Shown piece by piece: positions 15,401 to 23,073 of a DNA stretch of 48,512 nucleotides. The position numbers were made by a program, and so were the translations under genes. How positions within the stretch are numbered: the first letter of the stretch is position 1; each line of letters opens with the position of its first letter. This DNA comes from a virus: positions 1 through 48,512 of the IMG/VR virus record IMGVR_UViG_3300030109_005160; one strand, 5' to 3'. Below the pieces are notes generated by a model that saw only the letters and a list, made by a program, of their open reading frames with translations, was not told where the DNA came from and searched no databases.

Positions 15401-15803
15401 TGTGTCAACTAACAGAGCCACTACAACTACATATGAAACAAGCAAAGCTACCAACACTGTAGTATCAACAAACAGAAGTACTAATACAGTATTTAATACT
15501 ACCACTGCTACAACCACTACGTTCAATACTACAACAGCAACTGTTACTGTGTTTAACACTACAACTACAACAAACAGAAGTACAACTACAACTTACAACA
15601 CTTCAACTAACACAACAACGGTAGTATCAACTAATAGAGCTACTACAACAACTTACAGTACCAACAGAGCAACTAATACTGTTATAAGTACTAACACAGT
15701 ATTTAACACAACAACGACATTTAACACTACTGTATCTTTTTACAATACCACAAGAGCAGATTACAATACTGATAGGGTAGACTACAACAGCGTTGGCACC
15801 TAG
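12438..15803 (+). CDS. Giant Thr-x repeat fibre protein 2 with inserted globular domain (1121 aa)
   Basis: Residues 1-95 and 241-1121 are the same Thr/Ser/Asn repeat type as fibre protein 1, with units such as TTTTFNTS, STNRATTTT, ITNKTTATSR and TVFNTSTATVT. Between them (about 104-240) is a normal-complexity domain: NAILWRYPDDASSASGAIYN, a TMSDPGAGKIRGNN loop, SATDADGNSQYNV, GGRIRLRDSSDSENVSYEI and FDVSQPVLLP. This matches a recurrent phage tail-fibre module of the type WRF.T.T..ADPGSG..R.N. The module is strong evidence that the repeats are virion fibre material. The C-terminus departs from the repeat (NTTRADYNTDRVDYNSVGT) and may be a tip or attachment end. The start overlaps the methyltransferase gene and has a real Shine-Dalgarno. 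Confidence 0.78.
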   Translation: MPNTTTTFQTSLSTDRPTSTNTTTTFNTTRSTATSKSTTTTFTTTRSTATTRSTATSASVSTNRTTSESRSTSTSRNTTTTFNTTTTFNTSTSTVLATTKNAILWRYPDDASSASGAIYNWSTTSTMSDPGAGKIRGNNSAVLSVTKLAMSATDADGNSQYNVLNALMANGGRIRLRDSSDSENVSYEIEGGTDHTSWFEFDVSQPVLLPIGSDTLPSAAGIFDNGRLLDCHAARTDAGGYSTNTTTTFNTSTNTTTTYTTLTTFNTTTTFNTSTITNKLTTRSTATSRSTTTTFNTSTTTTFNTTTTFNTTTVFTTTFNTSTITNKTTATSRNTSTNRNTTTTFNTTTTFNTSTITNKATSRSTSTNRTTTISTNRNTTTTFNTSTTTTFNTTKSTATSRSTATSRSTTTTFNTSTTTVISTNRATTTTFNTTTTYNTTTTFATSTTVSTNRSTTTTFGTTTTYSTNRSTTTTFGTTTTYSTNRSTTTVFTTSTSRSTTISTNRATTTTYSTNRATTTTFNTSTATSTSRTTTISTNRATTTTYNTSTATNTVFNTSTTTQTSRTTTISTNRATTTTFNTSTSTATSRTTTISTNRATTTTFETTKTTNTVFNTSTTTQTSRTTTISTNRATTTAFNTSTSTVTVFNTSTTTVFNTTTTYSTNQATTTTFNTSTTTTFGTTTTYSTNRTTTTTYETTKTTNTVFNTSTATTLTTSTTVSTNVDTTTTFNTSTATVTTFNTSTTTTFNTTTTFNTSTATTTTFNTSTTTTFNTTTTVSTNRATTTTFNTSTATVTVFNTSTVTQKATSTVVSTNRATSTTVSTNIDTTTTFNTSTNTITAYTTTYSTNVDTTTTYNTTRGTTTAYNTNTSTTTVFNTSTSTSKATNTVVSTNRATNTVFNTSTNTTTVFNTTTATVTTFNTSTATTTTFNTSTNTITIYSTTYETNIDTTTTFNTSRTTIFITTISTNRNTTTVFNTSTVTEKATSTVVSTNRATTTTYETSKATNTVVSTNRSTNTVFNTTTATTTTFNTTTATVTVFNTTTTTNRSTTTTYNTSTNTTTVVSTNRATTTTYSTNRATNTVISTNTVFNTTTTFNTTVSFYNTTRADYNTDRVDYNSVGT

Positions 15804-15862
15804 TTAGAAAAGATTAAAAGTGTGTAATAGTATATAAAGAAATTTAAATTTAATTTAATAAT

Positions 15863-16768
15863 ATGGAAATGTTTAATAGGAAGGTCCTTAAAGAAAGAAT
15901 AGGGCACCTTCAGAAAAATGATAAGCTCGACTACTTAGAGCAAGTAGAAGGCTACGTTATACGAAAGTGTAGCGAAAACGGAATAGAGTATGCTTATGAT
16001 GTAATGGCAGAGGAAATGCCTTACTTTAAAACAATGGCATATACAGAGTTGGCAACGTGTTTTTATTTACAGCCAATGAACTTCAAAATAAGAGACGCAC
16101 AATTACCAGATGCGTTTAATGATAAAGATCATGAAGTTTTAGATTATGCTTCTTATTTTGTAAGCAACATAACAGATAATACAGCCAACAAATACAAAGA
16201 TAGATTAGATGACTACAGAAAGTGGCCAGCTAAAGATTACTTAGTAATACTTCCAGGTTCAAACAAATTAAAAGACAGATGTTGTTTGAATAAAATGAGG
16301 CATATACAAAGAACACATAAAGGTAACGTTTTATTTAAGCCACATCCGATAACAACTCATCAGATAATTGGTGAAATGAAAGATTTGTTTGGGCAGGAAA
16401 ACGTATTGCCAAGAGAGATGGACATGTATTATTACATACAAAAGTCTAAGAAAGTTTACACAACGCATTTAAGTGAAAGTGCTGTATATGCAAGTGTGTT
16501 AGGTAAAGACATAGAACCATTTGATGTATGGAACAATATATTTTATGGATCTTTTTATTGTGTTAGTAATCATTTATTTGATAACAAGCATGATGCAAGA
16601 AATTATATCAACAAAGTTTTTTCAAGTCCTAAGTCAGGAGTTATATGTCCTAGGATAGATAAAAACTGGAAACAAAAAGTTGATAAGTACTTTGAGTACA
16701 TAACTACTAAAAGAGACAAGTATAAAAACTGGTTTATTGATAGTAGAAAACCAAAAAATAAAAAATAA
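15863..16768 (+). CDS. Putative glycosyltransferase (KPHP motif)
   Basis: A 301-residue soluble protein. The second half resembles the C-terminal lobe of GT-B enzymes of the capsule/CDP-glycerol transferase kind. It has the strand YLVILPGSNK, then NVLFKPHPITTHQ (KPHP motif), a helix with GQENVLPREMDMYYYIQKS, and KVYTTHLSESAVYASVLGKDIEPFD, in which the HLSESAVYAS-GK block corresponds to the donor-binding Ser/Glu loop. The N-terminal half is poorly conserved. The leader (AAATTTAAATTTAATTTAATAAT-ATG) is the operon style. It lies directly after two Ser/Thr-rich fibre genes, so O-glycosylation of those fibres is an attractive role. A host-surface sugar target is also possible. Confidence 0.6.
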   Translation: MEMFNRKVLKERIGHLQKNDKLDYLEQVEGYVIRKCSENGIEYAYDVMAEEMPYFKTMAYTELATCFYLQPMNFKIRDAQLPDAFNDKDHEVLDYASYFVSNITDNTANKYKDRLDDYRKWPAKDYLVILPGSNKLKDRCCLNKMRHIQRTHKGNVLFKPHPITTHQIIGEMKDLFGQENVLPREMDMYYYIQKSKKVYTTHLSESAVYASVLGKDIEPFDVWNNIFYGSFYCVSNHLFDNKHDARNYINKVFSSPKSGVICPRIDKNWKQKVDKYFEYITTKRDKYKNWFIDSRKPKNKK

Positions 16769-16779
16769 AATTTAATATA

Positions 16780-17034
16780 ATGAAAATAAAAAAAGACGAA
16801 TTAAAAGAACTACAAGGAAAAGTTTCAAATATAAACCAAGCTAAACTTAGACTTGGTACTTTAGAAACACAAAAGGTAGTAATAGCACAAGCTATTATAA
16901 ATTTACAGAGACAACTAGAAGAGTTTCATCAGAAGATGGATGTGTTGTACGGTAACGGTGATAAGTTGAACATTGATGTTAACTCAGGTGAATATCAAAA
17001 AATAGAGGAAGATGAAACTAATACGAAAAATTAG
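16780..17034 (+). CDS. Small coiled-coil protein
   Basis: An 84-residue protein whose first 60 residues form a heptad-type coiled coil (KDELKELQGKVSNINQAKLRLGTLE, AIINLQRQLEEFHQKMDVL). A short acidic tail (YQKIEEDETNTKN) follows. No membrane segment. It overlaps the next gene by 23 bases. Comparable coiled-coil proteins occur just before terminase genes in marine podoviruses, in my recollection. A scaffolding or packaging-accessory role is possible but unproven. Confidence 0.6.
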   Translation: MKIKKDELKELQGKVSNINQAKLRLGTLETQKVVIAQAIINLQRQLEEFHQKMDVLYGNGDKLNIDVNSGEYQKIEEDETNTKN

Positions 17035-17230
17035 TGTTGGCAAAGATTATAAGAACGATGCTATGCACTACTCTGTAGGTCAAGAGGTTTATGGTGGGCA
17101 CACTATTTGTAATATCATAGATGGTAAAGACAAATATAGTGTGTTTATTAAAAAAAATGAAGACGTATTACCATGGAAAGACTTTAATAAAAACATGGCA
17201 ATATCAGTCGAGTATAACCTAGAGTATTGA
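17012..17230 (+). CDS. Conserved small hypothetical protein
   Basis: A 72-residue protein beginning MKLIRKISVGKDYKNDAMHYS. It has a beta-rich pattern with the phrase MHYSVGQEVYGGHTICNII, which I associate with short proteins encoded near terminase genes in marine phages. It starts inside the preceding gene and its TGA overlaps the following TTG start. It has one Cys and no catalytic signature. Function unknown. Confidence 0.6.
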   Translation: MKLIRKISVGKDYKNDAMHYSVGQEVYGGHTICNIIDGKDKYSVFIKKNEDVLPWKDFNKNMAISVEYNLEY

Positions 17231-17823
17231 GAGGTTTATTTGACTTTATCATAACACCAAAAGGTAAACGCTATAACAACACTAAGCAGGTTGGTGATAC
17301 AGAACTTATATTAAATGCTTCAATTGAAGATCATTTAATGATAAATAGAACTGGTATTGTAAAAGCGTTACCTAGCGTTGGTAAAACTAATATACAAATT
17401 GGTGATGAAGTAATTCTTCACCATAATGTATTTAGAAGATGGTATGACGCTCATGGTAATGAAAAAAATAGTAGAAGCTTTATAGATGAAAATACATACT
17501 GCGTATCTAGTGAACAGATATTTTTGTATAAACATAAAGATGAATGGCTAGCACCAGATGAATATTGTTTTGTTAAGCCAATAAAATCACGTGATGATTT
17601 TGATAATGATAAAGAACAGCAATTAGTAGGTGTTTTAAAATATTCAAATAACTCCTTAGAAGCGTTAGGATTAACAGAAAATACCTTAGTGGGTTTTAGT
17701 CCGTATAGCAAGTTTGAGTTTGTTATAGATCGCGAGAGGTTATATAGGGTATTAACTAATTCAATTACAATTAAATATGAATATCAAGGACAAGAAGAAG
17801 AATATAATCCAAGCTGGTTATAA
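17227..17823 (+). CDS. Conserved hypothetical protein, TTG start, possible GroES-like barrel
   Basis: A 198-residue beta-rich protein. The start is TTG, overlapping the preceding TGA. No ATG occurs before about residue 38, and the N-terminal residues RGLFDFIITPKGKRYNN look like real protein. NRTGIVKALPSV followed by IQIGDEVILHHNVFRRWYD resembles the central strands of a co-chaperonin-like beta barrel. YCFVKPI begins a second similar unit near residue 115. It might be a second GroES-type partner of the phage chaperonin or an unrelated barrel. It lies between small genes upstream of the terminase. Confidence 0.6.
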   Translation: MRGLFDFIITPKGKRYNNTKQVGDTELILNASIEDHLMINRTGIVKALPSVGKTNIQIGDEVILHHNVFRRWYDAHGNEKNSRSFIDENTYCVSSEQIFLYKHKDEWLAPDEYCFVKPIKSRDDFDNDKEQQLVGVLKYSNNSLEALGLTENTLVGFSPYSKFEFVIDRERLYRVLTNSITIKYEYQGQEEEYNPSWL

Positions 17824-18049
17824 GGCGGTTGATGAATTAATTAAAGTTGCCAAAGAAGAAATAGTAGACACAGACGAAGACATATCAGCTGACAGATTAA
17901 AAAATGCAGCAGCGACTAAAAAGCTTGCTATATTTGACGCGTTTGAAATATTAAATAAAATACAAGACGAACAGAATATGCTTGATGGTGTGGTAAAAGA
18001 AGATAAACAAGAATCTTTTGGTGGTTTTGCAGAAAGAAGATCTAAGTAA
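17777..18049 (+). CDS. Putative terminase small subunit
   Basis: A 90-residue helical protein directly before the large terminase, sharing one base with it (TAATG). Charged helices dominate: VDELIKVAKEEI, then DISADRLKNAAATKKLAIFDAFEILNKIQDEQNML, then an acidic tail. The DRLKNAAATKKLAIFDAFEIL stretch recalls small terminase proteins of marine podoviruses. It would bind packaging-site DNA and hand it to the motor. It overlaps the upstream gene by 47 bases, a long overlap. The assignment rests on position and a weak family resemblance. Confidence 0.55.
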   Translation: MNIKDKKKNIIQAGYKAVDELIKVAKEEIVDTDEDISADRLKNAAATKKLAIFDAFEILNKIQDEQNMLDGVVKEDKQESFGGFAERRSK

Positions 18050-20262
18050 TGTACGAACAAACATTATATAAAGTTGTTCAACCGGTTAAGTTAACTACAG
18101 TTAATAGGTTAAACAAAAGTAAAAAGTGGAAGTACGGGTATAATAAAGAACATGATATTGTTGTTATATCTAAAACAGGTATGATAGGTGATATAGTAGA
18201 AATACAAAATTTACAAATAGCACTACCTAAACAACCAAAAAAAATACATAAGTTTGAAGAAGATAAATGGCAAGTAACACCATATCCAAAAGAACTTAAT
18301 AGGATAAAATCAATATTTGATTGGAGAGATTATCCCGATGAATTTAAAAACAAATATATTGATTATATAGAGGATGAATTTAAAAGAAGAGAAAGCGGTT
18401 TCTGGTTTTATAACAAGGGTATTGCTACTTATATTACTGGTACTCACTATATGTACCTCCAATGGTCAAAGATTGACGTTGGACACCCTGACTTTAGAGA
18501 AGCAAATAGATTATTCTTTATATTCTGGGAAGCTTGCAAAGCAGACACAAGAGCGTATGGCATGTGTTACCTTAAAAACAGACGATCTGGTTTTTCATTT
18601 ATGGCCTCAGGTGAAATCGTTAACCTTGCCACAATATCATCAGATGCAAGATTCGGTATATTATCTAAGTCTGGTGCCGATGCTAAAAAGATGTTCACAG
18701 ACAAAGTTGTTCCAATATCGGTCAACTATCCTTTCTTTTTCAAACCTATACAAGATGGAATGGACAGGCCAAAGACAGAGCTGGCATACAGAGTACCAGC
18801 ATCTAGGCTTACAAGAAAAAAGCTTACCACAGCTACCAGTGATCAACCAGAAGAACTTACCGGTCTTGATACGACTATCGATTGGAAAAATACCGGTGAT
18901 AATTCATATGACGGTGAGAAATTAAAACTTCTTGCTCATGATGAATCAGGCAAGTGGGAAAGACCAGATAATATATTAAATAACTGGAGGGTAACTAAAA
19001 CAACTCTAAGGTTAGGTAGTAGAATTATAGGTAAATGTATGATGGGTAGTACTTGTAATGCACTAGATAAAGGTGGTGATAATTTTAAGAAATTATATTA
19101 TAACTCTGACGTAACTAAAAGAAATAAAAATGGCCAAACAGCTTCAGGACTATATTCGTTTTTTATACCAATGGAGTGGAACTATGAGGGATTTATGGAT
19201 GAGTATGGCTTACCTGTGTTTGATACACCAGATAACGAGATCAACGGCCCACACAATGACATTATTGATACTGGCGTTATAGATCACTGGCAAAACGAAG
19301 CAGATGGGTTAAAAAATGATCAAGACGCGTTAAACGAGTTTTACAGACAGTTTCCAAGATCTGAAGAACACGCTTTTAGAGATGAAACAAAGAATAGTAT
19401 ATTTAATCTAGTAAAAATATACGAACAAATAGATTACAACGAAGAAACAAACCAAGGTGTATCTACTGGTAATTTTCAGTGGGTTAACGGAGTAAAGGAT
19501 TCAAACGTACAATTTTATCCAGATCCAGGTGGTAGATTTAAAGTTAGTTGGGTGCCGCCACCACACTTGCAAAATAAAGTAATTGACAAAAATGGAACTA
19601 AGTATCCAGGCAATGAACATGTGGGTGCTTTTGGTTGTGATAGTTATGATATATCAGGTACTGTAGACGGTTTAGGATCTAATGGCGCTTTACATGGATT
19701 AACAAAGTTTAGTATGGAGGACGCACCTCCTAGTCAATTCTTTTTAGAGTACGTGGCTAGACCAGCAACTGCTGAAATATTTTTTGAAGATGTTTTAATG
19801 GCATTAATATTTTATGGCATGCCAATACTTGCAGAAAATAATAAACCACGTTTATTGTATCATTTAAGAAGACGTGGTTATAGAGGTTATTCAATGAATA
19901 GACCAGATAAAGTTTGGAATAAACTATCAACCACAGAGAAAGAAATAGGTGGTATACCAAATTCTAGTGAAGATATAAAGCAAGCTCACGCGGCAGCTAT
20001 TGAAACTTACATACAACAAAATGTAGGTTTAAAGTCAGATGGAGGTTGTGGTAACATGTATTTTAACAGAACACTAAATGATTGGTCGAGGTTTGATATT
20101 ACTAAGCGTACTAAGTTTGATGCTACTATTAGCAGCGGGCTTGCTATTATGGCATGTAATAGACACCTTTATCAGCCGAATAAAAAGATTCAAAAAGCAA
20201 AAGTAGACTTAAGTTTTTCAAAGTATAATAACGACGGTTTTACTTCACAAATAATAAAATAA
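18049..20262 (+). CDS. terL: Terminase large subunit
   Basis: The 737-residue packaging motor. The ATPase part shows a deviant Walker A at 176-184 (KNRRSGFSF), a Walker B ending in the catalytic Glu at 292-299 (LKLLAHDE), and a coupling motif around 331-337 (MMGSTCN). The C-terminal part carries an RNase H-type nuclease strand, HVGAFGCDSYDISG, with D531 as first acidic ligand. A long N-terminal extension of about 120 residues is present. It cleaves and pumps DNA into the prohead through the portal, whose gene follows 3 bases after the stop. Confidence 0.88.
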   Translation: MYEQTLYKVVQPVKLTTVNRLNKSKKWKYGYNKEHDIVVISKTGMIGDIVEIQNLQIALPKQPKKIHKFEEDKWQVTPYPKELNRIKSIFDWRDYPDEFKNKYIDYIEDEFKRRESGFWFYNKGIATYITGTHYMYLQWSKIDVGHPDFREANRLFFIFWEACKADTRAYGMCYLKNRRSGFSFMASGEIVNLATISSDARFGILSKSGADAKKMFTDKVVPISVNYPFFFKPIQDGMDRPKTELAYRVPASRLTRKKLTTATSDQPEELTGLDTTIDWKNTGDNSYDGEKLKLLAHDESGKWERPDNILNNWRVTKTTLRLGSRIIGKCMMGSTCNALDKGGDNFKKLYYNSDVTKRNKNGQTASGLYSFFIPMEWNYEGFMDEYGLPVFDTPDNEINGPHNDIIDTGVIDHWQNEADGLKNDQDALNEFYRQFPRSEEHAFRDETKNSIFNLVKIYEQIDYNEETNQGVSTGNFQWVNGVKDSNVQFYPDPGGRFKVSWVPPPHLQNKVIDKNGTKYPGNEHVGAFGCDSYDISGTVDGLGSNGALHGLTKFSMEDAPPSQFFLEYVARPATAEIFFEDVLMALIFYGMPILAENNKPRLLYHLRRRGYRGYSMNRPDKVWNKLSTTEKEIGGIPNSSEDIKQAHAAAIETYIQQNVGLKSDGGCGNMYFNRTLNDWSRFDITKRTKFDATISSGLAIMACNRHLYQPNKKIQKAKVDLSFSKYNNDGFTSQIIK

Positions 20263-20265
20263 AAG

Positions 20266-22674
20266 ATGAACACAAAAAGTGCACAAAATTATTTTCCAAG
20301 TCAAGTAGTAAGTGACCAAGAAAAGAACAGCTACGAGTACGGATTAAAAGTAGGTCAAGCAATTGAAGCTGAATGGTTTGGTAAAGACTTTAATTCTAAT
20401 AGATTTAGTTTAAACCAACAAGATTTTCATAAGTTAAGATTATATGCAAGAGGCGAACAATCAGTTCAAAAATATAAAGATGAATTATCAATTAACGGTG
20501 ATTTATCATATCTAAATTTAGACTGGACACCAGTCCCCGTAATTCCAAAGTTTGTTGATATTGTCGTTAATGGTATAGCAGAAAGGGCTTATGATATTAA
20601 AGCGTATTCTCAAGACCCATTTGGTGTTCAGAAAAGAACTGAATATATGGAGTCAATAATAAGAGACATGCAAACAGCAGAGTTTCAAGACGAGGCTATA
20701 AATCAGTTTGGTATTAATCTGTATGAAAACGACAAAGCAGAATTACCTGGTTCACAAGAAGAGCTAGAGCTTCACATGCAATTAACTTACAAGCAATCAA
20801 TAGAGATAGCAGAGGAACAAGCAATAAACGTTTTATTTGATGGTAATAAATATGATCAAACATTAAAAAGATTATATTATGATATAACAGTACTTGGCAT
20901 AGCTGCCGTTAAAAATAACTTTGATACATCATCAGGCATAACAGTTGACTATGTTGATCCCGCTAATTTAGTGTACTCATACACTGAGTCACCGTATTTT
21001 GATGATATATATTATTGCGGTGAAGTAAAAAACATACCTATAAATGAGTTAAAAAAACAATTTCCACAATTAACAAATGAAGATTTATCGGAAATAGAAG
21101 ATCAACCACATCAAAGCGCATACGCGGCAAATAGATATAGCTCAGCATACAACGATAATAATGTTGATAATAACATAGTTCAAGTATTATACTTTAATTA
21201 TAAAACTTATAACAATGAAGTGTATAAGTTAAAACAAACAGGTACAGGTGGTTCAAAGGCTATACAAAAAGATGATTCATTTGAGGCGGTGGGCGAAGTA
21301 CCATTTGAAAAATTATCTAACTCACTAGAGGTTTTATATGAAGGAGCTTTAATATTAGGTACAAAGAAATTATTAAAATGGAATTTAGCTAAAAACATGT
21401 TAAGACCTAAAAGTGATTATACTAAGGTCAAAATGAATTATGCTATACATGCACCAAGGATATATAAAGGAAAAATAGAATCGTTAGTAAAAAGAGTAAC
21501 GGGTTTTGCCGATATGATACAGTTAACTCACTTAAAGTTACAACAGGTTATGTCAAGATTAGTACCTGATGGTGTTTATTTAGATGCTGATGGTTTAGCT
21601 GAAGTTGATTTAGGTAATGGCACAAACTATAACCCACAAGAAGCATTAAATATGTTCTTCCAAACTGGTAGTATAATAGGTCGATCAATGACACAAGAGG
21701 GTGACCCTAATCCTGGTAAAGTTCCTATACAAGAAATATCAAGCGGTAGTGGTGGTCAAAAGCTACAAAGTTTAATAACCACGTACAACTATTATTTACA
21801 AATGATAAGAGATGTTACTGGATTAAATGAAGCTAGAGACGCTAGCACACCAGACTCAAACGCTTTAGTAGGTGTACAAAAACTAGCAGCTGCAAATTCA
21901 AATGTTGCAACAAGGCATATATTACGAGGTGGTTTATTTTTAACATCAGAACTAGCAGAAAACTTATCACTAAGAATATCAGATGTTATAGAGTACTCAC
22001 CAACAAGAGATGCATTTATACAAGCAATTGGTGCACACAATGTAGCAACATTAGCAGAGCTAAGTGAATTACACTTATATGATTTTGGTATATTCTTACA
22101 GTTACAACCTGATGAAGAAGAAAAACAATTATTAGAAAACAATATACAAATGGCTTTACAAGCTAATAGTATAGAGCTTGAAGACGCAATTGATATTAGA
22201 GAGGTTAGAAATATAAAACTTGCAAATCAATTACTAAAGTTAAGACGTAAAAAGAAAATAGAAAGAGATCAAGCTATAGCACAGCAAAACATACAGCAAC
22301 AAGCTCAAGCTAATGCACAAGCGCAACAAGTTGCCGCTCAAGCTGAAGTTCAAAAACAACAAGCTATACAAGCATTGGAATTACAAAACAACGCACAGCA
22401 AGCTGAACTTGATGCTAATAAATTACAACTTGAAGCTGAACTTAAAAAACAATTGATGGAGCAAGAGTTTCAGTATAACTTACAACTAAAGCAAGCTGAC
22501 AAACAAACCGCAAGGGCTATGGAAGAAAATCGTGAAGATAGAAAAGATACAAGAGTTGTGATGCAAGGCATGGAGCAAAGAAAAACTGCCGCGTCAAAAA
22601 ATAAAAATTTTGAATCTTCGGGTAATGATATAATAAGTGGGGATATTGGTTTAGGAAGATTTGAACCAAGTTAA
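20266..22674 (+). CDS. Portal protein
   Basis: An 802-residue protein immediately after the terminase. The N-terminal 550 residues have portal-like features: LDWTPVPVIPKFVDIVVNGIAERAYD, an AEEQAINVLFDG region, and MIRDVTGLNEARDASTPDSNALVGVQKLAAANSN, a phrase typical of large podovirus portals. The last 150 residues are a Gln/Ala-rich coiled coil (IAQQNIQQQAQANAQAQQ onward) that could form the long barrel inside the head. It forms the ring through which DNA is packaged and ejected. It is larger than most portals because of this coiled coil. Confidence 0.82.
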   Translation: MNTKSAQNYFPSQVVSDQEKNSYEYGLKVGQAIEAEWFGKDFNSNRFSLNQQDFHKLRLYARGEQSVQKYKDELSINGDLSYLNLDWTPVPVIPKFVDIVVNGIAERAYDIKAYSQDPFGVQKRTEYMESIIRDMQTAEFQDEAINQFGINLYENDKAELPGSQEELELHMQLTYKQSIEIAEEQAINVLFDGNKYDQTLKRLYYDITVLGIAAVKNNFDTSSGITVDYVDPANLVYSYTESPYFDDIYYCGEVKNIPINELKKQFPQLTNEDLSEIEDQPHQSAYAANRYSSAYNDNNVDNNIVQVLYFNYKTYNNEVYKLKQTGTGGSKAIQKDDSFEAVGEVPFEKLSNSLEVLYEGALILGTKKLLKWNLAKNMLRPKSDYTKVKMNYAIHAPRIYKGKIESLVKRVTGFADMIQLTHLKLQQVMSRLVPDGVYLDADGLAEVDLGNGTNYNPQEALNMFFQTGSIIGRSMTQEGDPNPGKVPIQEISSGSGGQKLQSLITTYNYYLQMIRDVTGLNEARDASTPDSNALVGVQKLAAANSNVATRHILRGGLFLTSELAENLSLRISDVIEYSPTRDAFIQAIGAHNVATLAELSELHLYDFGIFLQLQPDEEEKQLLENNIQMALQANSIELEDAIDIREVRNIKLANQLLKLRRKKKIERDQAIAQQNIQQQAQANAQAQQVAAQAEVQKQQAIQALELQNNAQQAELDANKLQLEAELKKQLMEQEFQYNLQLKQADKQTARAMEENREDRKDTRVVMQGMEQRKTAASKNKNFESSGNDIISGDIGLGRFEPS

Positions 22675-22698
22675 TGTTTAACAAATAAATAAATAATA

Positions 22699-23028
22699 AT
22701 GGCAATAGTAACTAATGATTGGACTGGTAGTATAGTAGCATCAAGATGGGTTGATGATACAGCTGCTGAAACACCTGGTAGAGGAACTTACTTTTGTGCT
22801 ATTGAGTGTATTACAGCTACTACGTTTACTGCATTAATATCTGAAAAGATAGATGATGATAGTGATGGTGAAGCTGCAGATGTAAGTGTTTACATAAACA
22901 CAGAAGGAACAGATGCAGGTACAGCTATAGTAACTGGTGATACTTTTCCAGTTGGTACAATATTATATGGTAAGTGGACTTCATTTACTTTAAATAGTGG
23001 ATCAGTAATAGCATACGAGTGTAAATAA
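22699..23028 (+). CDS. Small beta-rich capsid-associated protein
   Basis: A 109-residue acidic beta-rich protein beginning MAIVTNDWTGSIVASRW. The C-terminal phrase GTILYGKWTSFTLNSGSVIAYEC is typical of small proteins found between portal and capsid genes in marine phages. Position suggests a head decoration or stabilising protein. It has three Cys and no signal peptide. A GAGA-capped hairpin starts 6 bases after the stop. Confidence 0.6.
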   Translation: MAIVTNDWTGSIVASRWVDDTAAETPGRGTYFCAIECITATTFTALISEKIDDDSDGEAADVSVYINTEGTDAGTAIVTGDTFPVGTILYGKWTSFTLNSGSVIAYECK

Positions 23029-23033
23029 GAAAT

Positions 23034-23047
23034 TGTACGAGAGTACA
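23034..23047 (+). promoter_or_regulatory. GAGA-tetraloop hairpin before scaffold gene
   Basis: TGTAC and GTACA pair perfectly around GAGA, 26 bases before the ATG at 23074. It has the same design and distance as the hairpins at 2906 and 5174. No U-run follows, so mRNA processing or stability is more likely than termination. Confidence 0.45.
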
Positions 23048-23073
23048 TATGTTTAATTTTATAATATTATATT

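Noticed and set aside
8429-15559. Long minus-strand open frames rich in Val, Leu and Asp across the fibre genes
   Set aside because: They are the reverse complement of ACN threonine codons, have no leaders or coupling, and their composition is fully explained by the plus-strand repeats.
8463-15803. CRISPR-like or satellite DNA repeats
   Set aside because: The repetition is at protein level in open frames. Units vary in length and codons, and there are no constant repeats separated by unique spacers.
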